Made by a program: the position numbers and the translations under genes | Notes under the pieces: model-generated | Database searches by the model: none | Told to the model about the DNA's origin: nothing | What the model saw: only the letters and a program-made list of their open reading frames with translations | Shown: piece after piece, positions 41,912 through 53,705 of the stretch | Numbering within the stretch: position 1 is the first letter of the stretch | Layout: each line of letters starts with the position of its first letter | From: Micromussa lordhowensis | Lineage: Eukaryota; Cnidaria; Anthozoa; Scleractinia; Lobophylliidae | Length of the DNA stretch: 64,000 nt | Direction of reading: 5' to 3' | NCBI GenBank assembly: GCA_964020085.1 | Contig: OZ026609.1 | Span: 3,106,528-3,170,527, forward strand

Positions 41912-44900
41912 ATGGTTTATCAGAGGTTTCGGCCATATCTTAACGTTCTTGGGATGTTTACCCGGGGCTTTGTTATCGGTTTGCCGGTCGTGGTGACATT
42001 TGTTGAGAACGTGGGCAGTGTCAAAGGAGTTTTCGGCATCTCTATGCAAGTAGGTTTAGTTTTTTTTGCACCTGCAGTAGATTAATTAGCTTACGTTATT
42101 GTAGTCATTAAGAAGTATTTAACGTTGCTGTGGTTTTGTAACGTTGGTTAGCTCACCTCTTAGCTGTTTCCCAAATAAATAGACCTGAGGTTGTCAGAGC
42201 CGTACACGCGTGTATCCATCAATTACTGACAATGTAATTTCCGGGAATTTGAACTTTTTTGAGTGAGGTGCGATATTGCGGAAAATTAATTCAGTTTTCA
42301 AGAGAACGAGGCATCATACAATGAGCTCTTTCGTTTTTTAATGAGGTGCAAATGAGATGCAAGGTGTTTTTCTGCAATCCCGCACCTTAGACACTTTTTT
42401 ATCCTTCATCTGTGTTTGCTTCTTGAAGATGGGATTGTTGAAGCATCTATCTCCGGCTCTATTTGACAGAACACAGTAATTTGTTTATTTAACGGCAAAA
42501 TACTGTCCCCTGTAATAAATATTCAGTCAGTTCTGTTCAGTGCCCAATTGCAAATGTTAGTTTCAGTTACATGTAATCTAGTCTGAAGGCGACAATTCTG
42601 GCAAGGCAAGGAGGTACATGTATCCATGGCAACCCTGGTAGGGGCAACCACCAGGCACTCACCTAACTGACACTTACCTAACTGATACTTAACATAAAAC
42701 AAGGGTGGGGAGATGGGAATAAGGATCCGCCAGGCAAACAAGCAATACGTGACACACAATGAAACACTGCAAGAAAGCAACTGCATGATGAGTCTTGGGG
42801 AACCCCTTGTAAAGCTTTAGGGCTATCCAAAAGAACATGAGCAGGGACGCTGCTGGCAAGCCTTGCTTCAAGGTTAACCTTGTCTAGACTAAATTACATT
42901 TAGTCCCATGTACAGTGTGTATGGAAACTTATTTTATTATTTTATTTTTATTTGCATTTTGTACAGCCAACCTTAAATCCCAGTCCACGCCGAAGTAATG
43001 ATGTAGTTGTGGTCAACTGCTGGGCTGTGAGACAGTTTGAAGGAATTAACAGAGGCGACATTGTCACCCTGATGTATGTACATTGTCTTCAAACTCTTTA
43101 ACTAAACTTAGTGCCTGTCACTTGTTCAGTTAACTGTTACAAAGTAGAGTTTTCTACTGGGACATTTTCCTTTAATCTGCCTGGCCTAGGTGTGTTTATA
43201 GGATTTGTAATTAGACTAGTTTTCACTAGCAATGGTAGTTAGAGTCATAGTCGGAGTCATAACAGAGCTTACAACATAGTGAGAATCAAACATTGGAGCA
43301 GAGTCAAGCACGATGGAATTGGAATCAGAAGAATCAGAATGTTTCCATTTCTTTTGATGCTGTGAAAACTAGGTTGTTGGTATTGAAAGCAGAAGCCGAC
43401 ACACAAACCAATCAGAAGGCCCGGAATCAAACATGTGACTTGCTCCCAATCCAACAATCTATTTTTCACTAGGTCGTAAGCGATGGGGTCATAATCGGAA
43501 TGGGTGTTCTGCTTCCAACTCTGTCGGTTTGATTTTCACCAGATCATATCATTCCACACTTCTGATTACGACTCTAACTATGACTCCATCGCCAGTGAAA
43601 ATCAGCGTTAAGAGGACAACTCTTGAAAGGGTCTGGCCCCCGTTTTAGATAGAGCAGGTGGGGCAGCTTTCTCATAATTAAAACACTACTCAATGGTGAA
43701 CAAACCCTTCTGGTAAACATTTATTGCTCAAACCCAGACAATGAATTAGTTGCATTCCATCTCTCGCTTTTGCAAACTATAGTGAAAAATGATTTTTATA
43801 CCACTGAAAAATGTATTATAATAACGGGTGGAGATTTTCATTGTCCATTAAACCCCCTTTAAGGGGGCAGCATGGCCGAGTGGTCAATGTGTCAGACTCG
43901 CAATCCAGCGATCCCGGGTTAGAGTCCCACTCTGACCACTACCTGGATTTGTTCAATGGTAGCCATGAGTTCAAATCCTCGGTCATGCTGGTTTGCCTCT
44001 GGCCATGCCAGTTGGGATTCTTAGCAATGTTATGTTCAATTTGAGTAATTTGTTTCACTTGTTTGCTCGGCCCGAGCTGGCTATTACCTTCTCATATGGA
44101 ATGATTAAGACGTCTCTAAAATATAGAAAACTAAACTAAAATGACTATGAAAACGCCTTAAGAAATCGTTTGTACGCTTTACATATTTGAAGAGCATGGT
44201 ATAATGGCTCATAACCCATGCAAACCCTAGGATTTCACGGTAACGATCATTTTCGGTACCATGTCATTATCATGATTCAGAAAAAACATAACCGAAAAAC
44301 TGTTTGCCACAGACATCTTCAGCCTTGCTAACAAAAAATCATTTGATAAAGGTTTTTTTTCATTCTAATTCTCAACACGTAGAGCAATCGCACAGTATGT
44401 GCAGTGTAGTCTGGGACGGATTTAAGATGGCGCACACCTGGCTGATGTTGGGTAACCGAGGGGTGAACCAGCTACACTTGATGGTTTTTATCCCAGCAAT
44501 CAGTTTGCATGCAGAGTGGCGTCCACTGCGAAGAGGAGGCAGTATGAAAGTTGACTCTGTGTAATTAAAAAAACATTCATTTTAAGTAATTTTGCAATGA
44601 TTTTGAAACTGATACCTGGGTAAGGCAAGGTACATGCCACTGAGTACATGCAAGCTTGTTCATTCCATTTCCTTCTCCATCCTTAATTCTATGTTCATTT
44701 GCATCCAAATCAAGCATGAAATATTGTCACATTTTTCCGTTACCAATCATTCCCACCATCACATGGACGTGGAACGAAAAGAGTGTCACTGATGAAATTT
44801 GAAATCCTACAGTGTAGGTCTTGCCCATGATAGCTAAGCCAATGAAAACTCTTGAATTTCATTATTTTAATAAAATTGTTTATTTGTATCTGTTATAAAG

Positions 44901-47900
44901 TGATCCAACAGATCCTGGTGGTGTTCTTATAAAACGAGTCATAGCTCTTGCAGGTGACCATGTCAAGTGAGTTAACAAAAGATGTTGACATTTACTCTCA
45001 CAGTGCCTCTCTCCACCCAGGTGTATAAACAAGACATAAGACATAAACAAGTAGTCTATACAAGAGTAAAAATGCTGTTTACTGTTTTCAAATATCTCTT
45101 TTCGTTCCAGAGATATGCAAGTTTTTTAAATATGCAAATTAGCCAAGTGATGACGTCATACACTCAACCACATTTTGATCAAATATGATAAACAGGGATA
45201 TCTCAATCAATTTGTATAATAAATGTTTGAATTTTTACAGCAAGATTCTACTAGAGGTGCTCTGCAATATGAGCTTAACAATTTTGTTACCATGGCAACA
45301 TACTAGGTTCCAGACCTCCACAATATTAAAGACTTTTCTGACCACTTTTAGGGTTCTACTGTATATTGATATTTGCCAATGGTACGTGCCTCATCTGCAT
45401 AATCCAGCAAGCATATAAACACATTAGGTTGAGTTCATAGCCTTGTTTAATTTTTTCCAAGCTTAAAATCACTAAAACATTGATATCAGGCTAGAGAGGA
45501 CTGGAAAAGAGTGGGTTGCCATGGGAACAGAAATTGTTATAGCTGTAGATGTGTTGTATTTAGAACCATTAGGCTACCAAGTTTCAATGGTTTCTGCTGC
45601 AAATTGACCGAGATAGCGCTATTTATATACTTCATGTAATATTTGGTTGAGTGTATGACGTCATCAGTTATCTCATTTGCATATTTTACTCATATTTCAA
45701 ACTTAAATATCTCCTGAACCAATGCAGATATTTGTAAACGGTAAATGGCGTTTTTAATCTTTCTTGGAGTTCTATGTGATTAACGAAAAAAATCAAGGGG
45801 TAAAAATTTGATCATAGTGGCACTTTAAGGCTGGGGGTAACCCTGCAGACGACTCCAATCCACCGAGGAGTAGAAACACTCCTAGTCAGTTGATGCTACA
45901 GAAACCGGGATAAGCTCCTGCCTTATGGGCCACTTTGCTCATATGCAAGCTTTATATTTTTTACCTTTAACGATGTCACACAAGCTGCTTGGAGGTGAAT
46001 AGTATTTTGTTAATCACCCCCAAGTAAACCAATCAGAATGTACAAAAAAGCACTGTTTGTGTGGTACATAAATTTTGAAAAAAAAAGTTAAAACTGATCC
46101 ATTCAAACCCTTAAGAATCATCCATCCTAGTTCCTGCCAGCAGCATTCCTGATATTTAAGGCCAATAAATCTTCTCAAATGATTTATAGCAGTTCAGTAA
46201 TCTGATTTATTGTTTTCCAAGCTCATATAGTCCATAGAAACTGCAGAAATTGTGCACTCATTGGCTAATTTTCATTGTCAATAAGCAGACAGACACATGA
46301 ATGTATAATTTATGCGATGCTTCAACGAGCAAGAGTGGACAATTTAACAATTTGTTATCATAAAAAACAAATTGACATCAGTTTTTTTTCATGCGTCTGT
46401 CCTGTAATTGACAATGAATTTCGTCATAACATTATCAAAGTAGCCTCATGGATCCATAGCTACTTTGACAATGTAGTGACGAAATTCATGATCAATAACA
46501 GGACAGGACAGACGCATGAAAACCTCGTGGATGAGTGATAACCCTTGTAATGCAATACAGCTCATGAGTAAAGGTCAGAGTCCTGTTATCAGAACGTGAG
46601 CTTGGGCTACCTGTGATCAAAAGATACAAGTAGCCGCCAGTGTTGAAACTACAGTAGTAAGGCAAATACGAGACTTGACTTACAGTCTTGAATGCATGTA
46701 AAGTAGTTGGATATTTGTTTTCCTTTTATAGAAGTTTAAACTACAAGAAGAAGATTGTGAAAATTCCACCGGGCCACTGCTGGGTTGAGGGAGACAATCA
46801 TTCTCACAGCCATGACAGTAATGCCTTTGGGCCGGTGAGTTGTTATCATCAGCAGTATGCACTACTGTCCTTCACTACTCACTGTGCACAAAAACTTGCA
46901 CAATAACGGGTTAACCCTTAAAAAGAATTCTGCCTTCACTACATGAGAGGTAAAGGCCTAATACTTTCACCTCCAGCCCATCCCATTTTCCCAGGCAGTG
47001 CACTTTTTCCGTGTTTACATATCCTCATCTAAACACATCTTTCTGTATATAAACCACACACAACCCACAATTCGATCCGGCGAAGGGCTAACGCTCGAAA
47101 CCTCAGCTTTCGAATCTCTACGGTGGCCAATTCACATTAGGAGAATTCGAGACAGTTATGCAAACCCTCGACTACGTCTCGGGTTTGCATAACTTTCGAG
47201 AATTCTCCCAATCCTACGAGTGTTTAGACGAGGCTATGTAAACACGGAAAAAGGGTTCTATTACTTTTATAAAATAATTCTCAAAAATACGCGCGAATTT
47301 AAAACGTCGCAACCGTGTTTACATACTCTCGTCTAAACACACCTATCGACCAATGAGAGCGCGCGTAGTAACTCAATTATTTCATAAAGAAGAATAGACC
47401 ACCTCCAGGTTGCTGTTTACCACTTTTACAGAACGAGTCCTGGGGCGGATCTAGGGAGGGGGTAAGGTAACAAAAATGAGACATTATAACACACGGACTT
47501 GACCTCGGAATGCCGGAGATCCCATTTCCGAGGACATCAATTATAAGAATTTTCTGGGGTAGGATGCCCCTCTACCCCCCTCCGGCATACAGGGACCACC
47601 TTCGCCGGTCAACCTTGTTTCCCAGGCCAGGGAAGAGGTCCTGGGAACGAGGTTCGCCGGTTCGTATCTCGAACCCCTTTCTCTAAAAATCCTGTATCTG
47701 CCCCAGGAGTCCTCGTGCAAGGCGTTTCATATGAAACAGAGGCAAAACTGAACTCGGAAATGGCCTACCGTCCGCTACATAAACTGAAAAACGCATTGAC
47801 TACCTCATCGCCCTTCACATTATCTCTTCTATTTTTATCAGGTTGCCATTGGCTTGATCAAAGGGAAAGCTACTCACATTGTGTGGCCACCCAAGAGATG

Positions 47901-48099
47901 GCAGCGATTAGAAAATTTCACATCCGAGGGCAGACTTTCCTTTGAAGAAAACATTCCTTTATCGGAGTCTGGAAATGTTACGGACACTATGAACTACACC
48001 GATACTGAAACACAAACTGAAATAAGTAGCACATGTAGATGTTATGTTGATCGTGATCCGAGCTCTGTTCCAGACTTCATGTATGGCCCAACGAGCTGA
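41912..48099 (+). CDS. IMMP2L: Mitochondrial inner membrane peptidase subunit 2 (5 exons)
   Basis: Membrane-bound S26-family signal peptidase that removes sorting signals facing the intermembrane space. Exons 41912-42049, 42967-43073, 44901-44966, 46732-46834 and 47842-48099 join in frame, with GT..AG at every junction, to 223 residues. An N-terminal hydrophobic segment (FVIGLPVVVTFVENVGSVKG) is followed by the catalytic Ser in GISMQPTLNP (split across exons 1/2) and NRGDIVTLIDPTDPGGVLIK. The catalytic Lys is in KRVIALAGDHVK, then come PPGHCWVEGDNHSHSHDSNAFGPV and KGKATHIVWPPKRWQ. A possible 5'UTR acceptor (TTTGCAG) lies at 41884-41890, so the non-coding first exon may be upstream. The C-terminal ~50 residues (Thr/Ser-rich, with two Cys) go beyond the usual family length of ~175. 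Confidence 0.93.
43211..43611. mobile_element. Foldback element in IMMP2L intron 2
   Basis: CTAGTTTTCACTAGCAATGG and CCATCGCCAGTGAAAATCAG are inverted ends. Subterminal AGAGTCATAGTCGGAGTCAT is repeated inverted near 43570. Terminal sequence shared with 15838-16021. Confidence 0.75.
43866..44135 (+). mobile_element. SINE with Leu/Ser-tRNA-like head
   Basis: GCAGCATGGCCGAGTGGTCA (A box) and CCCGGGTTAGAGTCCC (B box) begin a body with TTGGGATTCTTAGCAATG and TTTGCTCGGCCC, then GAATGATTAAGACGTCTCTA and an A-rich end. A different family from the one at 32115. In IMMP2L intron 2. Confidence 0.85.
44988..45970. mobile_element. SINE fragment split by a foldback insertion
   Basis: 44988-45028 (CTCTCACAGTGCCTCTCTCC, GTGTATAAA) and 45827-45970 (GGCTGGGGGTAACCCTGCAG, ACCGGGATAAGCTCC) are the middle and the end of the 32115-type SINE. 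Between them lies ~800 bp with inverted arms around GATGACGTCATACACTCAAC (45152 and, inverted, 45646), CAAATATCTC, and a TGGCACTTTAA end. Confidence 0.7.
46365..46522. mobile_element. Foldback (MITE-like) element, second copy
   Basis: Partner of 18431-18590: ACAAATTGACATCAG and CATGCGTCTGTCCTG at the left, CAGGACAGACGCATGAAAAC at the right, inner AATTTCGTCATAACATT and its inverse. Confidence 0.8.
47004..47252. mobile_element. Foldback element in IMMP2L intron 4
   Basis: TTTTTCCGTGTTTACATATC and ATGTAAACACGGAAAAA are the ends. An inner inverted repeat runs from AGGAGAATTCGAGACAGTT and GCAAACCC to their inverses. A half copy begins near 47312. Confidence 0.75.
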
Positions 48100-49399
48100 C
48101 CTGACACTTCAGTCTATTTTAGAACTGGAGTTTCATGTAAAATTAAATGCCTCGTGCTGGCCACGTTTTCTTACATTGATATGTTGCCTTTCTGTCAAAT
48201 CTCCTACGCAGAATTTTTTTTTTTTTTTCACTATAAATCCAAGAATCAGTCAACAGCTTGGGTGAAAAGCGACGAGGTTTCGCGCAAATCTTCTCTTCCA
48301 CAGACCGAGACACTTGGTTGTGTATATAACAGTGTTTCCCTTATGGCAAAACTGGGAAACATTGGGAAAACGCGCGCGTTACGCATAGATTACGGAAATA
48401 GTACTAAAAATTATAATGGAGATCGCGACAAAGAAAACCCAACACAACTTTCATGGCTTCAAAACATAACTTCAAGACGTATTTTGGTATTGTTTGAAGC
48501 AATGTCATCAAAAGAGTGTTCAACTTTCGATTCATTTACTATTTTGATGCAAAAATTATAATTTCAAATGTCCCTTACACCATAGTTTTAAGTAAGGCAT
48601 TGGTATTAGCTTTTTCATATCACATCTGGTTATACTGCACGATTCATATGTACAGATCTTCGATTTTTTTGGTTTACCGTTTCCATGGAATTGTCGATTG
48701 CCTTAAAAAAATAAATTACACCTAACATTCATTTCCAATCACGGGTGTAATTTTCATATCGATCCAAGTAAGTAAAGACTGTTAAAAAGCTGAGCTTAAC
48801 CTGGTAATTCCCTTGAAATTGTTCTACTATCAAACGTTTTTTGAAACTTGGCATAGTTAACATTGATGATATGACCATTAAAAAAATGCAGTAAAAAAAT
48901 GGGGTCACCGTGCATCTTCACGCGTCAGCAGGCTCTTAAAATGGCGTATTTTTACTGGTTGCGCGTTAAAAATTCGAATCATCTTTATACAGAATTAAGT
49001 CTTGAGTACTTGAAAGATACAAAATTTTATCTTGAAAGTAAAGCTTCTTTTATTCACGTAAGTTGTGTTGTTTCATTTAAGCCGTTTTTGATTGCCTGGT
49101 TGCGGGAATATTGCACTTTTTCGGACAGTTCCGTGGTTAGCTTCAAGTCCTCGCCTTAGCCAAAATACACCCAGTATGGAACTATTTTGCAAAAAGAAAT
49201 CATGTTCTACTATCAAACTTTTTTCCTTCTTCAAATGTTCTTTATTAGACTGATCTTAGCAAATACCAAAACAAGAACAAAAAAGAATCGGGGGTCACTG
49301 TGCTCCTTTAATAGAAAAGGAGCATTTATTTCGCTATCGAGCTTAGGGAAATCTCTTAGGTTTTTTACGAGCTTGCGCTCATGTGCGCTCGCTAATGAC

Positions 49400-49618
49400 C
49401 AATCTCGTTCCCAGAGTCTTCGTTCCCCTTGACCAGCGATCGGAAAACGAGAGCTCTGGGAGCAGCCATTTTGAATGACAAAGGAAATAACCGAATTCTG
49501 CCCATCCAGTTTCACTGCGCAGTCTGCATCTATGGCGCATGCCTGAAATAGTTGCTCCCAGAGCTCTCGTTTTCCGAACGCTTGTCAAGGGGAACGAAGA
49601 CTCTGGGAACGAGATTGG
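49400..49618. mobile_element. Foldback nested in TIR element
   Basis: CCAATCTCGTTCCCAGAGTC and GACTCTGGGAACGAGATTGG are perfect terminal inverted repeats; GTTCCCCTTGACCAGCG and CGCTTGTCAAGGGGAAC follow inside. Half copy at 18228-18330. Confidence 0.85.
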
Positions 49619-49621
49619 CTA

Positions 49622-50070
49622 ATTCGCTACTTGCACATACCCATAATCCTTTGCGTTGTTGGGGGGTAACCATTAGAATAAATGTATGGTATCATGACAA
49701 AAAATTAGTTCGGTGAGCTCGCAAAACCAGCTACTAATGCTTAAAAATGCACCAGAATTTACTAAAATCATGACAGGAGAAATTTGTACCAGTTTATAAC
49801 TAAATGTAGAGAATTTTTTTTTGTCCATACATCGTCTTGTAATTTTACAGACGATGTATGGACAAAAAAAAATTCTCTACATTTAGTTATAAAGTACAGA
49901 AGTACAAATTTCTCCTATCATGATTTTGGTAAATTCTGGTGCATTTTTAAGCATTAGTAGCTGGTTTTCCGAGCTCACCGAACTAACTTTTTGTCATGAT
50001 ACCATACATTTCTTCTACTGGTTACCCCCCAACAACGCAAGGGATTATGGGTCATGTGCAAGTAGCGAAT
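49622..50070. mobile_element. Long near-perfect foldback nested in TIR element
   Basis: Arms of ~215 bp, from ATTCGCTACTTGCACATACC to its inverse ending GTAGCGAAT, meet at a short centre (CGTCTTGTAATTTTACAGACG). Only a few mismatches across the arms, so it is young or conserved by gene conversion. Confidence 0.88.
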
Positions 50071-50588
50071 GACGCGAAAATCGTGCGCAGTTGGGATGCG
50101 CAATGAAATACCAAGGAATTACCCCAACAGCTCCCTAACTAATACCCTCGCGACAACTGCCAGTTTATAAACGACAGGAACAGTCATACAAACCTCATTT
50201 TTATTGTTAAAGGTCATGATACAGGATTTATTTATCGTACGTCTTGGTATCTGTTTCTATTTGTTTTCTGTTTTATTGACATATTTCGATCGCGCCATGT
50301 GTCTATCTACTGCAGTGAGCATTAAAAAAATCAAAATATCGCACCCACGAGACAGCTGCATTATTACAACCACCTCTCTACAACGGCCATTTTCCTGACC
50401 TCGTAGAGAGGTTCGACCGTACTACGATCTGGCGGGAGCCTTTCCGGAACCCGTTGAAATTACAAATTTTGCTGGAAAGAAGGGTGAACCTGCAATCATT
50501 AGTGATCACCTGTTCTAATTTACTTAAACTTTGAGCCAAGTTAACAAAAAAACAAAACAAAGAGAAAACATAACGTTTCTTGGACGCT

Positions 50589-52618
50589 TCAACGTGGCGT
50601 GACCTTTACATATATTTTGTCCTTTGGCCTCATCAGTACCACGGCTTGATGTTCCAGAGTAGCTACGGTTTCTGGAGCGCGTTCAAACTTGAATTGCTGC
50701 ATGATTTTCAACAGGCCTATCTTAATCTCCAACAGAGCGAAGCGCATGCCAATGCACTGCCGAGGGCCTGTTCCAAACGGGAGAAAGGAATACGGATCTC
50801 GCTTCTCCTTAGCCTCAGAAGAGAAATTCTCCGGGTTGAACTCGAGTGGGTTGCCCCAGACTTTAGGGTCTCGGTGGAGAACATACGTAGGGATGTTGAC
50901 ATCAACTCCCTTGGGAAACCGGACGCCCTTGAAAACAGCTTCTTCCTCGCAGCCACGGAGGAGGAGGAAGGCAGGAGCAGAGAGACGTAGGACCTCGCAC
51001 ACGACTTGATCCAGGTACCCGATGCTTTGCACGTAGTCGTACAGCGGAGTGTCACCGCGGGCTTCATCTGCTTTGTCGATCTCCTCGATGAGCTTGTCCT
51101 GAACGTCTGGATGAGTGGCCAGGAAATACGCCGTGCTCGACAAAGTGGTGCCTGTGGTCTCAAACCCGGCCAACAGGAAGGTGATGGATTGAGCCATGAT
51201 TTCATCATCGTTTAACTTGCTGACTCCATTGACAGTGACCTCGTGGGCTTCCAACATCAACTGCAACAAATCTCTTTTGTTCGAAGAATCCTGTTGCACT
51301 TTCTGTTGAAGCATGTTCCTTGCTAAGGCGACGAAGAAATCTGTGCCCGGCAAGAGGTTGACAAAGCGGCTCAGGTATGTCCAGAACGGCACCAACGAGA
51401 ACGCGCGAATATACAGCGGAATTTGGAAAGCGTTCCTGGCTCTCTCTTCGAATGTTTTATCAGGATTCAATTGAATGTCGGTGTCAAACCCAAAGGCTGC
51501 CTTCATGATGACTTCTAACGCAAAAAGACTAAAGAGACGGATAGCATCCACTGATTCACCTTCATATTAAACAAAAGGAAAAACGAAATAAATAAAAGCA
51601 AGATGACCTGGTGTTGATGTCTAAAGAAGGATTAGAGGTTGAGCGAAATGCAATTAGGAGGCCTTTGTTTGTTTAGACCATGTTCCAATCAGTTGATTTT
51701 TGTTTATGCTCTTTGGACCAAGTGCGTTGTTTTCTGTTGATACTAAAAACGTTTCAGTGACCTTAATTTATATTTCGCGAAACCAAAAATAAAAACAATT
51801 CACATATAGTATCCTGACAGAAGAAAACTCTGTACTGTTTTTACCATCACACTCCCAGCACCTTTGTGGAAGATTATTTTGAAAATGTTTTAGCATATCT
51901 TTGCAAATTATAACAAATGCAGACAATTTGAATAGTCGAAAATTACAACAGCACAGGGATTTTTAGGCCATAATCCTAGTAGTTTTAAATTTCTTTGGTT
52001 TAGAGGTATTACTCTTTCGCAACATGACCCTCCGCTTTGATTACAAACTTGTAAATAAACGGAAATAAATTATCATCCTAAGTGGGTATGCTTACCCGTT
52101 TCAGAGGACGTTTTCATTTTCCCGGACAGCTTTTCTGACGCTTCGTCGATTATCGGCACAATCTGCTTTAGCTTCGCTGCAGTAAACGTCGGAGTGAGAG
52201 TATTTCGAATGCGTTTCCATGTCTCGTCCCGCGATACAAAGAGTCCCGAACTGAGAGGAGGGTTTGGTTTAATAAAAGGCGGTCGATTTGGGAACTTCCA
52301 AAATTCCTTGACCATGATCTGCTTGATTATTTCGGGGTCCGAGACCACGATCACTGGGGTTCGACCGAAACACATCTTATGGACTCGGCCATACTTGTAG
52401 AAGTAGTTCAGGAACATCTTGTGCATGCCGCCATATTTGAACACATCGGGAAGGCTACCGACCCATGGCCAAGGTTTTGGACCAGGGAGCGGACAATCTC
52501 CAAGGATCGAGTTGTAACGCTGCAGACCTTGCCAGTAAATAAAGACTAGTATTCCAAGGACTAAGGCTAACCACGTATACACGTTGGAACTGAGCAAGAA
52601 CTCTGCCACGGACTCCAT
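50589..52618 (-). CDS. Cytochrome P450, clan-3-like, 497 residues (2 exons)
   Basis: ER-anchored haem monooxygenase. Exon 1 is 52096-52618 (523 nt), exon 2 50589-51559 (971 nt), GT..AG, phase 1. The start is the ATG at 52618 (MESVAEFLLSSNVYTWLAL); the residues before it would need a non-ATG start. N-terminal membrane anchor WLALVLGILVFIYW, then the hinge CPLPGPKPWPWVG. I-helix AGFETTGTTLSSTAYFLAT, K-helix ExxR in EVLRL, meander NPENFS, and haem-binding FLPFGTGPRQCIGMRFALLE with the Cys ligand. All catalytic signatures are present. Substrate unknown; clan assignment is by overall resemblance to CYP3-type proteins. Same exon structure as the gene at 57761-60008. Confidence 0.94.
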
Positions 52619-52671
52619 CTTTGCGTGCAAAGAGAACTGATGGCTTGATGCCGTTGGGAAAGATTACCTGC

Positions 52672-52680
52672 TTATATAAA
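52672..52680 (-). promoter_or_regulatory. TATA box of the minus-strand P450
   Basis: Minus-strand TTTATATAAG, ~54-62 bp before the ATG, so transcription would start ~25 bp before the coding region. Confidence 0.55.
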
Positions 52681-52689
52681 CAATACTTC

Positions 52690-53484
52690 CGAAATGACGT
52701 ACGTGACTAGCCATTGTGGAAAGAGATACTCGTCATTATTACACTGCGTTTTGTTATCTTATGGGAATTTTGTTGATTTCAAACTGCATGTAAGTTCAAT
52801 GAAATAACCGTTAATTAGAAGAAGGACCTAGAGGTTTCTATGATAATGTAAGGGAGAAATTGAGAGACCTTGAAAAGATTTTAAGGCTTGTCACGTACAA
52901 GACTGCGTGACATGTGCGTTGGAGGTCACACGTTGTCGCTTCCGGTCCACGTTGCCGTATCCACGTCTCTGTTTCCACGTTGAAATGCGATTGATATCCT
53001 CAAGCAATAGCAACGCAAATTAAACCACGTATACACGTTGGAGCTCAGAGCGTACTGTAGAAGCACTCTATGTTGGCGTGTAAGTGTGAACCGTTGGGTT
53101 TATTACCAAGTTGGGAAAGATCGAGTGCTTTCACGAATGATATTTTGTGATATTTGCGCGACAAATTATGCGTAACAACTTGTAATAGCACGTACGTGCA
53201 ACCATCTGCGTTTCGGGTTGATTGGAACTTTTGCCTATATTAAACTATGGGAAACACGAGAAGGGGCTAGTATGCGATGTTTTAAGGTTCTGGCGTGTCA
53301 GCAGAGGAGTTTCTCTTGGATTGTCATGCACAAGATTGTGTGACAGGTGCTAGATCGTCTGGTCCAGGTTGTTTTCTCGCGTTGTCATTTTCACTCTCGG
53401 AAGTATCTATATATGTTTATTAAATTCTTCATTTCAATTATACATTTTGTTGCATTCTTATGAAGGGTAGCATGTGTAGCAGGC
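52690..53484. other. Intergenic DNA upstream of the P450, no gene seen
   Basis: Around 53025 the sequence ACCACGTATACACGTTGGA repeats a piece of the P450 exon 1 (52571-52589), and CAAGACTGCGTGACATGTGC / CAAGATTGTGTGACAGGTGC occur at 52899 and 53331. No open exon is supported. Confidence 0.45.
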
Positions 53485-53705
53485 TAGACTGCGAGCAGTC
53501 TCTCTTTTGCTAGAAAATCCGTTGGGAAGAACGCAAAACAAGTGAGCGTACGAGCGTGACTGTGAGCGTGACTTGCGAGCGGCGAGCGGTGAAGGCGCCA
53601 GCCGTGAGTAGCATCGCATTTTAAGTTCGCACGCTCAAGACCGCTCACTTCTGTTGCGTTCTTTCCCACTGATTTTCGAGCAAAACAGAAACCGTTCGCA
53701 GTCTA
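53485..53705. mobile_element. Foldback (MITE-like) element, TAGACTGCGAGCAGTC type
   Basis: TAGACTGCGAGCAGTCTCTC and CCGTTCGCAGTCTA are inverted ends, with TA as probable target. Inner GAACGCAAAACAAGTGAGCG is mirrored by CGCTCACTTCTGTTGCGTTC. Confidence 0.8.

Larger units (their letters stand above)
48803..50123. mobile_element. TIR element, GGTAATTCC...GGAATTACC, copy 3, with two nested foldbacks
   Basis: Ends match copies 1 and 2. The run GCTAATGACGCGAAAATC, continuous in copy 2 near 41154, is opened here after GCTAATGAC by two elements in series (49400-49618 and 49622-50070), then resumes with GACGCGAAAATCG. Confidence 0.8.
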
